Shown here in pieces: positions 8,301 through 18,084 of a DNA stretch of 63,096 nucleotides; position 1 is the first letter of the stretch; each line of letters opens with the position of its first letter. The notes beneath the pieces are model-generated. The model was not told where the DNA came from. It did no database searches and saw only the letters and a list, made by a program, of their open reading frames with translations. Location of the stretch: assembly GCA_021773215.1 (NCBI GenBank), contig JAJFKM010000062.1:1-63096 (forward strand), written 5' to 3'. The stretch is from Gammaproteobacteria bacterium (GTDB lineage Bacteria > Pseudomonadota > Gammaproteobacteria > Eutrophobiales > Eutrophobiaceae). Both the position numbers and the translations under genes were made by a program.

Positions 8301-10271
8301 TCCGACGTGGTTGATGGACTCGAGACAGTAAAAGGCGGTGTCGGTGGTGAGATGAATGATTTCACAACACGACTCTTATATACGGATGCGACAGCTTCAA
8401 CTGTAGCTCCCGCAGCAAATACGTCACTTGACGACACTAAATATAAGATTACATCCGGTTCATGGGATCATACTGACCTAAGTACTGTTAGAACAACGGT
8501 GTGTCCAACGCCTTCCACAACAGCTGCATCCGATTGTGAGGATCGCATGTTATGGATGCTTGGCAAAGTTATCTCAATAGAAGATTCCGATGTTGATACT
8601 GACACCCGCTGGACTGTCAATGATGTATTACACAGTAGTCCGGTCACCATCACCTACGGTGGTGCAGACACTGACTCTCCTGCTGACGGTATTGTTGATA
8701 CCTTTTACGACAAACTCATTGTGGGTACGAATGAAGGTGGCTTGAGAATGATTAACGCTGAGACAGGTCTAGAAGACTGGATGTTTATTCCTCAGCCGCT
8801 ATTGGATCTACAGCAATCTTTGTATAGCAATCCGGAAGGAGATCATAAATACGGTGTGGATTTATCACCCATCGTGAAACAATTTGATGTTGATAGTGAT
8901 GGCATTATTGAACCCGCAGATGGCGACAAGGTTTATGCTTACTTCGGCATGCGCCGCGGTGGACTATATTATTATGCCTTGGATCTAACGGGAGCATCTA
9001 CAGCTACCAGTTCAGGGATTCAAATTATTCCTAAATTCCTCTGGCGTATACAAGGCAATATACCTGACATTGTAGGACCACCAGTTGTTGAAGATAACTT
9101 TAAGTATCTTGCTGACACATGGTCAACACCTGAATACACGCAGATATTAACCACTACCGGTTCTCAAGATGTTTTAATATTCGGTGGTGGTTATGACACT
9201 GCTTTGGACGGTGGCTTTGGCACTACACCAACAGGTGGCAGCGACAATAAAGGTAACATGATCTTTGTTGTCAATCCTGCAACTGGCGCCTTGATATTTT
9301 CAATTGGCGGCTCAAGCACCAATGCCACACTCAAGGTGCCAGAAATGAAATACTCCTTTGCTGCTGCTCCAGAATTATTAGATACAACAGGTGATGGCAA
9401 TGATAACCGTATCTATATAGCTGACACAGGTGGTCAAATCTGGCGTGTCGATCTGGCGAGTGATATTGCTATTTCAGGTTCCGCAGGTAGTACAATAATA
9501 GGCAGACTGGCAAACATTTCTACTCAGGGAACTGCCGCTGATGAACGACGCTTTTTTGAGACACCCGAGATCGCAGCAGTGTTAGACACGGAATTTACAC
9601 AAGCATCTGCGCAGAAATACTTCCTAGTAACACTCGGCTCAGGTGATAGATCACACCCTTTGACACAAACAGTAAATGATCGTTTTTATGGTTTAAGGGA
9701 TTTTGCAATAGGGAATTTGACACCAAGCGCTAGCCCTAATGCACACCTTGCAAAAGACTATCCGAAGACATCCAGTGTGCCTATAAACCACGCTGGTTCT
9801 GATTTAATCGATATTAGTACTGCCGTATTGGATGCGGATAGCACAACAGTCGATGCATCACTCGGCTGGTATATGGATTTTGCATCTACCGGACACGATG
9901 GTGAAAAGCTATTGTCGAGTCCACTTATCGTGTCAGGCAACGTCTTTTTTACTACCTATGAACCTGATGCAGGGAATAACCTGGATGCTTGTGCTGCCAA
10001 CCTTGGCGGAGGAAGACTTCTTGGTTTCAATGTCCTATCTACAAGAGGCTTTTTGACTGATGATGTCGCCGGGAGGGAGATCTCTACTGAATTACGTGGC
10101 ATCTCCTCAGCGGTCATACCCTTTTACGCTAAAGATGGTATATACGGGTTGGTTGGTGTTGAAGGTGGCGTTCTACAAGATGTTGACACCGATAATGATG
10201 GTGACCCTGATGGCCTCAAGTTGGGCGACAAACCCTACGGCCGCACCTACTGGTCGGAGCAAACAAACTAA
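5337..10271 (+). CDS. pilY1: PilY1-type pilus tip adhesin with three inserted beta-sandwich modules
   Basis: The ATG at 5337 follows AGAGGA (5324-5329) and begins a signal peptide, giving 1644 residues, longer than typical PilY1 (about 1100-1200). A VWA domain starts with the MIDAS motif DTSGS (residues 56-60). It is split: the TPI segment and the YQVLLTDGQANS strand come only near residues 700-790. Between them lie three related modules (about 171-334, 339-486, 492-663), each with an IP/VP-x-GATI core and a GW-x-x-GN/Y-ending strand. The C-terminal PilY1 beta-propeller carries calcium-loop-like sequences DVDSDG (about 1183) and DTTGDG (about 1347). PilY1 promotes pilus extension and surface adhesion. 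Family is firm; the module function is unknown. Confidence 0.93.
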   Translation: MLRLFSQRTTYLIIAFFLTFTTSISRADDTEIYFSSGSSSGNSSNAILPNVLLILDTSGSMTATVSGTGKSRMELMKEAMTDIINGVEDVNMGLMRFTYKNGGAIVYPIAGIDDPAADTVSEPDDTKRTLTYSVNSSSDDAEQDTATPFAVLLTDAILNINTLPGGAGGSTVTSRVNTSDDDADQFGSAVGTTAQFYNDGALETARFTGLNIPTGATITAATLTLTERSGISTGSSTVISGEKLSNCVNYSSPGTNELSNRKTAAPTAASTSHTFNNAATPQVINVLTTIQELYGVGAGSNGNPLCLFSQSAGGGSFESFDTSPANAPLLSVTFTTPAPAVTQVTGLRFNNVAIPQGATITDAKVILTPTSSDATTTDIINIKAENATDSTTFTTAASNISGRTTFTKTTNWTLPATTAAAAIASCVDGTCAGDSLASVIQQVTDPSGWCGGNSLNLIIETNTGSKDFYSYDGNSGLSANLEVTYDTTGTLGCVVATETAQIASGSDDAENSSTGSSDLDFDDGIDIGVRFQDIDVPQGATILEASLTFTADANDTGTTNVTIYGEDEDNAGAYGNVSTRNKTDGTGVTGSGSVAWSPPNFSTNSTYKTSELKNLVQEIVNRSGWSTGNAMAFIIETTGNDREAYTYNGSTTKAPRISIKYQASAGFSPVKTVRQKLVELVDDFPTSDWTPITEVLYEAAHYWRGDSVVYGKSRDGLSKTRLSHPGSYCDGDNDCNGASTGTYPPYGVNSPSGCTDANLDASACSTRAISGTPDYISPFSSELSCASNYQVLLTDGQANSANMTSTVPAEFSDISTCRTVDSNNDSLSTSERCSIDLAEMLFEKDQSSTLDNDQTVVTYTVGFNISNQYLKDIAAEGGGEFFEATTASDLVTVFDTILTDVKNNPTSIVSPSLATNAFNRLFSREDVYFGLFTPELNSAWLGNVKKYFVCTEVGTPATCDFITRILDANDVHAVDTANRFNTTAQSVWSDVVDGLETVKGGVGGEMNDFTTRLLYTDATASTVAPAANTSLDDTKYKITSGSWDHTDLSTVRTTVCPTPSTTAASDCEDRMLWMLGKVISIEDSDVDTDTRWTVNDVLHSSPVTITYGGADTDSPADGIVDTFYDKLIVGTNEGGLRMINAETGLEDWMFIPQPLLDLQQSLYSNPEGDHKYGVDLSPIVKQFDVDSDGIIEPADGDKVYAYFGMRRGGLYYYALDLTGASTATSSGIQIIPKFLWRIQGNIPDIVGPPVVEDNFKYLADTWSTPEYTQILTTTGSQDVLIFGGGYDTALDGGFGTTPTGGSDNKGNMIFVVNPATGALIFSIGGSSTNATLKVPEMKYSFAAAPELLDTTGDGNDNRIYIADTGGQIWRVDLASDIAISGSAGSTIIGRLANISTQGTAADERRFFETPEIAAVLDTEFTQASAQKYFLVTLGSGDRSHPLTQTVNDRFYGLRDFAIGNLTPSASPNAHLAKDYPKTSSVPINHAGSDLIDISTAVLDADSTTVDASLGWYMDFASTGHDGEKLLSSPLIVSGNVFFTTYEPDAGNNLDACAANLGGGRLLGFNVLSTRGFLTDDVAGREISTELRGISSAVIPFYAKDGIYGLVGVEGGVLQDVDTDNDGDPDGLKLGDKPYGRTYWSEQTN

Positions 10272-10280
10272 CACACCTGC

Positions 10281-10307
10281 ATGAGGCCAGTGAGTAACTG
10301 GCCTCAT
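10281..10307 (+). terminator. Strong hairpin after pilY1
   Basis: An 11-bp perfect inverted repeat (ATGAGGCCAGT / ACTGGCCTCAT) with loop GAGTA lies 9 bases after the pilY1 stop. There is no T-run, so it may be a Rho-assisted terminator or an mRNA-stabilising end that separates pilE expression. Confidence 0.6.
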
Positions 10308-10311
10308 TAGG

Positions 10312-10342
10312 TTGCAGTGTCATTGTTCAATTAAGGTATACT
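10312..10342 (+). promoter_or_regulatory. Possible promoter of pilE
   Basis: TTGCAG (10312-10317) and TATACT (10337-10342) are separated by 19 bases, slightly long for sigma70. It sits just after the hairpin and 30 bases before pilE, whose SD is GGAGA. Weak call. Confidence 0.3.
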
Positions 10343-10372
10343 AATACGCCTTTTAATAATGGAGATAGACGA

Positions 10373-10819
10373 ATGAGTGAAATAATTTATTCCGCAAAAA
10401 GAAAAAATGAGAATGATGCAGGTTTCACATTAATGGAACTCATGATTGTGGTCGCTATAGTTGGTGTCCTTACAGCAATAGCATTTCCATCTTATACACA
10501 ATATGTAGAAAGAGGAAAACGTGCAGAAGGAAGAGCCGCACTTTCAGAAGCTGCTGGCCGCCTGGAACGTTATTATTCTGACAATAACAGTTACGCGACT
10601 GCTGACAATGCTTTTCCAGCCGCTGCAAATATCACCACTACTTCTGCAACCAATCATTATATCGTTAGCATAGAAACCACTGGGACACACCAGACGTATA
10701 CACTGGTCGCTACACCGCAAACATTTACTGATACTAAATGCGGCAATCTTAGACTTTTATCTACCGGGGCTAGGTCAACATCTGTTACTCCAACGGACAG
10801 TGATTGCTGGAGCAAATAA
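10373..10819 (+). CDS. pilE: Type IV pilin PilE (minor pilin)
   Basis: A 148-residue pilin. A 17-residue leader ends in Gly ([20 protein letters not shown]), with Glu at +5 of the mature chain and the helix [38 protein letters not shown] in sections typical of PilE. Two C-terminal Cys (TKCGN, SDCWSK) should form the D-region disulfide loop. As the last gene after pilY1 it matches Pseudomonas pilE of the fimU-pilVWXY1-E operon. Confidence 0.9.
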   Translation: MSEIIYSAKRKNENDAGFTLMELMIVVAIVGVLTAIAFPSYTQYVERGKRAEGRAALSEAAGRLERYYSDNNSYATADNAFPAAANITTTSATNHYIVSIETTGTHQTYTLVATPQTFTDTKCGNLRLLSTGARSTSVTPTDSDCWSK

Positions 10820-10849
10820 CCTGAGCGTATTTGATCTCTTTTTCATAAC

Positions 10850-11590
10850 ATGAATATAAAAGTAATATTATTAATCGCTTTTTTAATAACGACGAGTTCT
10901 TTGAATAGTGTTCATGTTTTTGCAGATGCCAAACCCGTTCAAGATAATGAAATTAATAATAAGGAAAGCACAAACCACCATAAAGACCCAATCCCTTTTA
11001 AAAACTTATACAATAAAATATACAGTGGTAAGGCAACTCTGGAACACGTCAAGCAAGCTCTCAACTCAGACGACACAACTAAACTCGTAAATACAATGCA
11101 CGCTCTCTATGCAATGCGTTTAAATAGAGGAGCCTATAATTTAATGTATGACATGTGGGAGCTAAAAAATACTGAGGAAACTGATATTAATTGGAAAATA
11201 ATTGGGGAACCACCGGTTCGAATTGCATTAGCAAGTACAATAAACAGAATCGATGGCGTAAAAAGTCGTGAATTAAGAGAGTACATTCGTTCATTCAAAT
11301 ATAATGACGATGAAAAACTCCGCGGACAAGTGCTGGTAGCGTTAGGATTAAATGGTGATCCAGCTGATGTCCCGTATATTGTAGAGATGGCAAATAGCAA
11401 TAACCGTTATTTGACACAAATAGGTGTGTCTTCTCTGGCATTCATGGGCAATGGCACAGCTAAAAAAGCCCTTATTGCTATGGCCAATAAACATTACGAC
11501 ACACCTAGAGGAAAATTAGTTATTGATGTACTAAAACGAGCCTACAATGTTGTCCCTACGGCTACTCAGCCGGAGACTGTCTCGAACTAA
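10850..11590 (+). CDS. Exported HEAT-repeat-like protein
   Basis: A 246-residue protein with a signal peptide (IKVILLIAFLITTSSLNSVHVFADA). The C-terminal half looks like HEAT-type helical pairs (KLRGQVLVALGLNGDPADVPYIVEMA; RYLTQIGVSSLAFMGNGTAKKALIAMA). The specific function is unknown. It follows pilE by 30 bases in the same orientation but has no obvious pilus link. Codon and base use look like the neighbours. Confidence 0.65.
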   Translation: MNIKVILLIAFLITTSSLNSVHVFADAKPVQDNEINNKESTNHHKDPIPFKNLYNKIYSGKATLEHVKQALNSDDTTKLVNTMHALYAMRLNRGAYNLMYDMWELKNTEETDINWKIIGEPPVRIALASTINRIDGVKSRELREYIRSFKYNDDEKLRGQVLVALGLNGDPADVPYIVEMANSNNRYLTQIGVSSLAFMGNGTAKKALIAMANKHYDTPRGKLVIDVLKRAYNVVPTATQPETVSN

Positions 11591-11605
11591 TACTGTTTTT
11601 TTTCA

Positions 11606-12064
11606 CTACTTACATTTTTCACTAATTTCTGCTTTTGTCTCATCCAGATCCTTCTGTCTATCTTCCTCCGACATTCTAACGACATTTCCTGATTCATCTT
11701 CTTTATTTGCTCTGGGCCTATAGGTTAACGCTTTTAAACGTTCATGTAATCGTTGACATTGCTGTTGTATTTTTGCCTTTTCAGCCTTTGCCTTTGCTTT
11801 TTCCTCCTTGGCTGTCAATCTACCAGTCCTTAATTCATCAGCTGCTTCCTGTTGTGCATTAAGGTTTTTCTTTGCTGCTTCCGTGTCCACAGGAGGAGGA
11901 GGTTTTACCGTTTCCACATTTACATCTGAATTTGGTGGTTTTTGAGAATAGTGCGTATCACCTTTTTCATCGACCCATTTATAAATCTCAGCAGGAGAAA
12001 CAGAGCTAAAAAATAATAGCACAGAGACAAATGAAATTTTAAGTTTGATGCTTATTTCACACAT
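11606..12064 (-). CDS. DUF4124-domain periplasmic protein
   Basis: A 152-residue protein with a signal peptide ending near SSVSPA|EIYKWVDEKGDTHYS. The segment YKWVDEKGDTHYSQKPP is the DUF4124 hallmark. The rest is a charged, probably coiled-coil region (AKAEKAKIQQQCQRLHERL). Convergent with the preceding gene (15-base gap). The DUF4124 role is not known. Confidence 0.8.
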   Translation of the reverse strand: MCEISIKLKISFVSVLLFFSSVSPAEIYKWVDEKGDTHYSQKPPNSDVNVETVKPPPPVDTEAAKKNLNAQQEAADELRTGRLTAKEEKAKAKAEKAKIQQQCQRLHERLKALTYRPRANKEDESGNVVRMSEEDRQKDLDETKAEISEKCK

Positions 12065-12208
12065 TTTTTAGTTAATCCATAGTCACATTAACGTGTATAA
12101 TACTAGAATCTGAATTAAATTATAGTATGTAATTAATTGATTTAAAGTGATATTTAATTAAAAGTTCAATTTATTTGTTCTTAAGTATTTTTATCTTAGG
12201 AGAAAGTT

Positions 12209-12676
12209 ATGCCACATAGAACACTCACATATATTATCCCTACGATTCTCATCGTATTCTTTAGTTCACAATTACTAGCTGCCGTTAAAATTGTAGAATG
12301 TGAAGATGAGCAGGGTAATAAAAGTTTTCAAAAAACCTGTCCCCCTGGTTATTCAGTTCTGAGTGAAAAAAGACTATCTACTGGCAAGAAAGAACCCGAT
12401 AGAATTAATCCAAAAAATATCTCTGCTGATCTTTATATGGTTCCGGATAATTGCGAAGCATGCAGTAAAGCTAAAGATTTTTTGAACGCATTAGGAATAA
12501 ATGTCAACCAAATTAATGTTGCTGACGATATTGAATCACAGAATAAATTGAAGGAGATTGGCGGTGAACTGAGAGTCCCCGTCACGATAATTGAAGATAA
12601 AATCTTAAAAGGTTTTACACGTTCAGACTTTGAAAATACCGTAAAAGAACTCGGGCTAGAACTTTCTTCAAATTAA
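12209..12676 (+). CDS. Exported glutaredoxin-like protein
   Basis: A 155-residue protein with a signal peptide (LTYIIPTILIVFFSSQLLAA). A short DUF4124-like stretch (VECEDEQGNKSFQKTCPPGY) is followed by a glutaredoxin fold. The redox pair is CEAC (DNCEACSKAKDFLNALG) and the cis-Pro loop is RVPVTII. AGGAGA at 12198-12203 precedes the ATG. Likely a periplasmic thiol-disulfide protein; partner unknown. It is divergent from the DUF4124 gene, and the 144-base AT-rich gap contains TATAAT (12096-12101). Confidence 0.78.
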   Translation: MPHRTLTYIIPTILIVFFSSQLLAAVKIVECEDEQGNKSFQKTCPPGYSVLSEKRLSTGKKEPDRINPKNISADLYMVPDNCEACSKAKDFLNALGINVNQINVADDIESQNKLKEIGGELRVPVTIIEDKILKGFTRSDFENTVKELGLELSSN

Positions 12677-12764
12677 ATAATAGAACCAATCGGCATTGTA
12701 GAAGAGGCATCACTATAAGCATCGATACCTAAATAAGGCTTGCTCGATATAAATTCAATTGACC

Positions 12765-13718
12765 TTAAGCTGAGGCCTTATCCTCAATTAGCTCTTTTGG
12801 CAGTGAAAATACAACTCGCTCAGTTATCCCTGGATTTTCTTCAACCATTGAAGCGCCCCACTCTTTGAGTTTAGCAATAACCTCTTCAACTAAAATTTCT
12901 GGGGCAGATGCGCCTGCGGTTAAACCAATATTTTCTTTTCCTTCTACCCATTCTTTTTTAATTTCAGAAGCATCATCTATTAAGTAAGCAGGTACACCCG
13001 CCTTTTGTGACAACTCCATCAAGCGAGTGGAATTAGAGCTATTTGGTGAACCTACAACAAGTATCAAGTCACATTTTGAAACAAGTTTTTTAACAGCATC
13101 TTGACGATTTTGAGTTGCATAACAGATATCTTCTTTCTTCGGCCCATCTATCTTAGGGAAACGTTCCCTTAATGCGTTTATCACCTGAGCAGTATCATCC
13201 ATCGATAAAGTTGTTTGCGTAACAAATGCAAGAAATTCCGGATTCTTAACTTTTAGTTTCAAGACATCTTCGACTGACTCAACCAGATACATTCCGCCAT
13301 TACCATTCTTTGGTTGGTATTGACCTATAGTTCCTTCAACTTCAGGATGGCCTTCGTGGCCGATTAAAATACACTCTCTCTCTTCATCCTGATATTTACC
13401 TACTTCCATATGTACCTTGGTAACAAGCGGACAGATTGCATCAAAAACTCTAAGGCTGCGCTGCGCTGCTACTTCACGTACCGCTTTCGAAACGCCATGC
13501 GCACTGAAAATAACGGTCGAATCATCTGGCACTTCATCCAACTCTTCAACAAATACTGCGCCTTTATCGCGTAAGGAATGGACAACATATTTATTGTGTA
13601 CCACTTCGTGGCGAACATAAACTGGCGCACCAAAAAGTGTCAACGCACGTTCAACAATCTCAATGGCACGATCAACACCGGCACAAAAGCCACGTGGATT
13701 AGCGAGTAATATTTGCAT
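12765..13718 (-). CDS. ispH: 4-hydroxy-3-methylbut-2-enyl diphosphate reductase
   Basis: A 317-residue IspH/LytB. The three iron-sulfur Cys are in [14 protein letters not shown] (Cys12), [11 protein letters not shown] and [23 protein letters not shown] and SSNSTRL are the conserved substrate segments. It makes IPP and DMAPP in the last MEP-pathway step, feeding ispB and the hopanoid route. Last gene of the murJ-ribF-ileS-lspA-ispH run. The fkpB gene often found between lspA and ispH is absent. Confidence 0.97.
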   Translation of the reverse strand: MQILLANPRGFCAGVDRAIEIVERALTLFGAPVYVRHEVVHNKYVVHSLRDKGAVFVEELDEVPDDSTVIFSAHGVSKAVREVAAQRSLRVFDAICPLVTKVHMEVGKYQDEERECILIGHEGHPEVEGTIGQYQPKNGNGGMYLVESVEDVLKLKVKNPEFLAFVTQTTLSMDDTAQVINALRERFPKIDGPKKEDICYATQNRQDAVKKLVSKCDLILVVGSPNSSNSTRLMELSQKAGVPAYLIDDASEIKKEWVEGKENIGLTAGASAPEILVEEVIAKLKEWGASMVEENPGITERVVFSLPKELIEDKASA

Positions 13719-13772
13719 TTCGTCTTACCTTATAAATGTTCATTTAAAAATCTGCGGTCAGTATATCAAATC

Positions 13773-14264
13773 TCAAGAATCATTCTCGGACTCATTAAAC
13801 CAAAACGCATCAATAATCAGCATGAATGCGCCAATGAATATAGCTGAATCAGCGATATTGAATGCCGGCCATGGGTTAAACAATCGCCAGGGCATGAATG
13901 ATAGATATATTTCTATAAAATCAACCACATAGCCTAAGCTAATTCGATCCCATAAATTACCAATTGCCCCACCAAGTACAAAAGCCAATGCCGCTAACAA
14001 CCAGCGTTTGCTTGATGGTAGCCCATACATCCAAATAATAATTCCAATAGATATAATCGATGCTAGCCCTGCAAAAAACCATCGTTGCCAACCACCCGCT
14101 TGACTTAAAAAACTGAATGCAGCACCTGTATTGTGCATTAGTGTCAGATTGAATCCCGGAAAAACAGGGTTCGCTTGATACAGCACTAGTTCCTGCACCG
14201 CATAATACTTCGTAAGTTGATCGAAAATGATAATGACCACCGACAATGTCAGCCATTTAAACAT
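13773..14264 (-). CDS. lspA: Lipoprotein signal peptidase (SPase II)
   Basis: Four hydrophobic segments and the family motifs DQLTKYY, the NTGAAFSF loop, GGAIGNLWDRI and VVDFIEIYL with the two catalytic Asp. The ATG at 14264 is chosen; an in-frame GTG at 14276 is possible, but GTGAGA just before the ATG looks like the ribosome site. It lies directly after ileS, the standard pairing. Confidence 0.96.
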   Translation of the reverse strand: MFKWLTLSVVIIIFDQLTKYYAVQELVLYQANPVFPGFNLTLMHNTGAAFSFLSQAGGWQRWFFAGLASIISIGIIIWMYGLPSSKRWLLAALAFVLGGAIGNLWDRISLGYVVDFIEIYLSFMPWRLFNPWPAFNIADSAIFIGAFMLIIDAFWFNESENDS

Positions 14265-14278
14265 AGTGCATCTCACGA

Positions 14279-17086
14279 TCAGGCATATAACCGGCTCTCG
14301 CCTTCTCCATCAACATTTTCTATACATCGATCACATAATTCAGGGTGAGTTTTATCTGTACCCACATCCTCGCGATGATGCCAACACCGAACACACTTGC
14401 TATGTGTAGATGGTCTAACCAAAACAGAAAGTCCAGAGATTTCAGAGTCGATGGCTGCATCATCACGATCAGCTTCACTATGTAAGCGCGCATAAGAAGT
14501 GATTAATACAAACCGTAATTCATCCTCGATCTCATTCAGTTGTTGAAAGTCATTTTCAGCACAATAAAGATCAACCTCTGCATCCAGAGATGAACCAATC
14601 GCACCATCAACACGTAATGTTTCAAGTTGTTTGTTGACCTCATTACGAATGCTAATAATCATTTCCCATTTTATTTTTCTTTCATTCGAACTTACTTCAT
14701 CAATCTCAAATTGATACCAGTCCTCAAGAAAAATTGAATCTGTATTTTCTCCTGGTATATATTTCCATATCTCATCAGCTGTGAAACTCAAAATAGGTGC
14801 TAACCATCTCGCCAACATATGAACCAGATGATACATCGCTGTTTGTGTTGATCGTCTCGCTAAACTATCTTTTGCGCTTGTATATTGTCTGTCTTTAACT
14901 ATATCTAAATAGAAACCACCCATCTCAACAACACAGAATTGATGCAGTAATTGATAAATCAAATGAAACTCAAAATTATTATATGCCGTAATAATTTCTT
15001 CTTGTAAGCGCATACAATGTTCAACAGCCCATTTATCCAATTCCAACATATCGGCATACGCAACGCTATTTTGTTCTGGTTCAAAGCCGTGCAAATTAGA
15101 CAATAAATATCGTGCGGTATTACGTATACGCCGATAGGCATCTGCCATCCTTTTAAGAATCTCATCAGATACGTTCATCTCTGTTCGGTAATCGGCAGAT
15201 GCGACCCATAGTCGTAATACATCAGCACCTAGTGCATTCATTACTTTCTGCGGCGCAACAACATTTCCTTTTGACTTAGACATCTTCATGCCTTTTGCAT
15301 CAACGGTAAAACCATGCGTCACAACATTTCGATACGGTTTTTCACCATTATTCATCGCAACAGAAGTCAGCAATGAAGATTGAAACCAGCCACGATGTTG
15401 ATCGGAACCTTCAAGATATAAGTCAGCAGGAAAATGTAAATCTTCATTCTCATTCAAGACACTTGAATGCGTGACACCTGAATCGAACCAAACATCTAAA
15501 GTGTCGGTAACTTTTGCATAATGTTCAGCTGCATCACCTAGCAAAGTTGATGCATCTAATTCAAACCAAGCGTCGATACCCTTTTCATCGATAAGAGCAG
15601 CGACTTTTTCAATCAAAGCTGGTGTGTCAGGATGTAGTTCTTGTGTTTCGCGATGAATAAAAACCGCAATAGGTACTCCCCAGGTACGTTGTCGTGAGAT
15701 ACACCAATCAGGTCGACTTTCTATCATGCCGTGTATACGTTCTTCACCCCAGCTAGGCAACCACTTAACATCTTTAACAGCATCTAATGCTTGTTGGCGT
15801 AAACCATTGCCATCCATGCTGATAAACCATTGCGGTGTAGCACGAAAAATGATCGGGGTCTTATGGCGCCAACAATGTGGGTAACTATGCAGTATTGTTT
15901 CCTGGTGTAATAAAGCTCCCTTCTCTTCTAATACGCTTAATACCGAGGCATTTGCCTTAAACACATATTCGCCAGCAAAGAGCTCTGTATTGGGCAAGAA
16001 ACAACCATTATCACCGACAGGATTATCAACCTCTAAGTCATAACGTAAACCAACAGCATAATCATCTTGACCATGTCCTGGTGCAGTATGCACGGCTCCG
16101 GTACCTGCCTCTAGTGTGACATGATCACCTAAGATAATAGGCACAACTCGCTGATAAAAAGGATGTTGCAACTTTAAGCCTTCAAGCTCAGAACCAAGGC
16201 AATTTCCAAGCACCGAATAATCTTCTATGCCACAAAGTGACATTAGAACTTTATATAGACCTTCAGCCAAAACCAGTGCTTCATTACCACATTTCACTAA
16301 TACATATTCAAAGCCAGGATTTAAAGCCACCGCCTGGTTTGCAGGTAAGGTCCATGGTGTCGTGGTCCAAATAACTACCGATAAAGATCCAGCACTTGAT
16401 TCAACATTAAAACATTTTAGTAATGCGTCTTTATCAATTACTGCAAAACGCACATTTATAGCGGGGGATTGTTTGTCTTCATACTCAACCTCCGCCTCAG
16501 CCAATGCCGATCCACAATCGGTGCACCAGTGCACAGGCTTTACACCTTTATGCAGATGTCCCGCCTCGATAATTTTTCCGAGCGAGCGAACAATGTTTGC
16601 TTCGGTTTTGAAGTCCATTGTCAGATAAGGATTCTGCCAATCACCAAGGACGCCTAAACGAATAAAATCTGTACGTTGTTTATCAACTTGTTTCTGTGCG
16701 TATTCGCGACATGCATTTCGAAATTTATCGGGCTCAACTTTAACCCCCGCCTTACCGATTTTTTTTTCTACCTGTAATTCAATGGGTAAACCATGACAAT
16801 CCCAGCCAGGAACATACGGTGCATCCAGTCCATTCAAACTTTGTGATTTAACAATGATGTCTTTAAGGATTTTATTAACTGCATGGCCAATATGAATGTC
16901 GCCATTGGCATAAGGAGGACCATCATGCAAAATAAATTTCTTGGCGCCCTCTTTGCTTTTGCGTATTTGTCCATATAGATCATCTTCCTGCCACTTCTTC
17001 AACATTTCTGGTTCGCGTTGGGCAAGATTCGCTTTCATTGGGAATGCGGTCTTAGGTAAATTTAGTGTGTCTTTATAATTCGTCAT
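14279..17086 (-). CDS. ileS: Isoleucyl-tRNA synthetase
   Basis: A 935-residue class I synthetase of bacterial type. The HIGH box ([11 protein letters not shown]) is near residue 65, the editing domain carries [13 protein letters not shown], and KMSKS ([12 protein letters not shown]) lies near residue 600. The C-terminal zinc knuckle has [12 protein letters not shown] and CDRCIENV. Full length for the family. Confidence 0.98.
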   Translation of the reverse strand: MTNYKDTLNLPKTAFPMKANLAQREPEMLKKWQEDDLYGQIRKSKEGAKKFILHDGPPYANGDIHIGHAVNKILKDIIVKSQSLNGLDAPYVPGWDCHGLPIELQVEKKIGKAGVKVEPDKFRNACREYAQKQVDKQRTDFIRLGVLGDWQNPYLTMDFKTEANIVRSLGKIIEAGHLHKGVKPVHWCTDCGSALAEAEVEYEDKQSPAINVRFAVIDKDALLKCFNVESSAGSLSVVIWTTTPWTLPANQAVALNPGFEYVLVKCGNEALVLAEGLYKVLMSLCGIEDYSVLGNCLGSELEGLKLQHPFYQRVVPIILGDHVTLEAGTGAVHTAPGHGQDDYAVGLRYDLEVDNPVGDNGCFLPNTELFAGEYVFKANASVLSVLEEKGALLHQETILHSYPHCWRHKTPIIFRATPQWFISMDGNGLRQQALDAVKDVKWLPSWGEERIHGMIESRPDWCISRQRTWGVPIAVFIHRETQELHPDTPALIEKVAALIDEKGIDAWFELDASTLLGDAAEHYAKVTDTLDVWFDSGVTHSSVLNENEDLHFPADLYLEGSDQHRGWFQSSLLTSVAMNNGEKPYRNVVTHGFTVDAKGMKMSKSKGNVVAPQKVMNALGADVLRLWVASADYRTEMNVSDEILKRMADAYRRIRNTARYLLSNLHGFEPEQNSVAYADMLELDKWAVEHCMRLQEEIITAYNNFEFHLIYQLLHQFCVVEMGGFYLDIVKDRQYTSAKDSLARRSTQTAMYHLVHMLARWLAPILSFTADEIWKYIPGENTDSIFLEDWYQFEIDEVSSNERKIKWEMIISIRNEVNKQLETLRVDGAIGSSLDAEVDLYCAENDFQQLNEIEDELRFVLITSYARLHSEADRDDAAIDSEISGLSVLVRPSTHSKCVRCWHHREDVGTDKTHPELCDRCIENVDGEGESRLYA

Positions 17087-17113
17087 TACTTCTAGTATTT
17101 ATTATTTAGTTGT

Positions 17114-18055
17114 TTAATTCGTTATAATATATTTCTTCAAACTGCTTCTTGTACTCTCAATGTCCTTTGCTATTTGTAAAACTAATTCTTCCTCAGTTTT
17201 AAAATCTCCTTCACCACGCAATTTTTCCAGTAACTCAACCTGAACATGCCGTCCATACAAATCTTCATCGTAATCCAGAATATGCACTTCCAAAATAACA
17301 TGTTCGCCTTTATAGACGGGTCTTGATCCAACGTAGACAACAGCATCCAATGGCTTATTATCCAAGCCATAAACTCGACCAGAAAATATACCGACTACTG
17401 GCGACAAGTAGCGATGTAATTCTATATTTGCCGTTGCAAAACCTAACTGCCTGCCACGCTTGTCACCATGCACTACACGGCCACTTATCCTGTAAGGTCG
17501 TCCAAGTAAATCGCTCGCCTTATTCATTTCGCCATTAGCTAATAACTGACGAATTAAAGTACTGCTCACTCGTTCACTTTGACAACTCAAGGTATTTGTC
17601 ATTTCTACTTCAAACCCTTTCTCTTCTGCCACATCAACCAAATACTGATAATTGCCTTGTCGGTTTTTACCAAAGTGAAAATCATCACCAATAATTAACT
17701 CTTTAACCGCTAATGCATTTATTAAAATATCATCGACAAATTGTTCTGCAGATAAATCAGCTATCTGCTCATTGAATCTAAGGCAAACCACCCTATCAAT
17801 ATCATGACGAGAAAACTGTTGTAGTTTTTCTCGTAAGCGCGTCAATCGTGACGGCGCTTTTTCTGGAGCAAAAAATTCAATGGGCTGTGGTTCAAATATG
17901 ACTACTGTTGATATTAAGCCTGTTTCTTTCGCGGTTTTCTTCAATTGTTCCAGAACTTTTTGATGACCTAAATGGACACCATCAAAATTTCCAATCGTCG
18001 CAGCACAATCTTTTCGTTGTCGCTGCAGGTTATGCAGTCCGCGTATAAATTCCAT
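17114..18055 (-). CDS. ribF: Bifunctional riboflavin kinase / FAD synthetase
   Basis: A 313-residue RibF. The N-terminal FMN adenylyltransferase domain has GNFDGVHLGHQKVL and FSRHDIDRVVCLRFN. The STLIRQLLANG link leads to the C-terminal riboflavin kinase domain (GRVVHGDKRGRQLGFATANI). It makes FMN and FAD in the cytosol. Between murJ and ileS in the conserved order. Confidence 0.97.
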   Translation of the reverse strand: MEFIRGLHNLQRQRKDCAATIGNFDGVHLGHQKVLEQLKKTAKETGLISTVVIFEPQPIEFFAPEKAPSRLTRLREKLQQFSRHDIDRVVCLRFNEQIADLSAEQFVDDILINALAVKELIIGDDFHFGKNRQGNYQYLVDVAEEKGFEVEMTNTLSCQSERVSSTLIRQLLANGEMNKASDLLGRPYRISGRVVHGDKRGRQLGFATANIELHRYLSPVVGIFSGRVYGLDNKPLDAVVYVGSRPVYKGEHVILEVHILDYDEDLYGRHVQVELLEKLRGEGDFKTEEELVLQIAKDIESTRSSLKKYIITN

Positions 18056-18084
18056 ATATCAATAAAACCCGTGAATTATACCGA

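Noticed and set aside
13417-13932. Plus-strand frames opposite ispH and lspA
   Set aside because: They are antisense to strongly conserved genes and show no family features.
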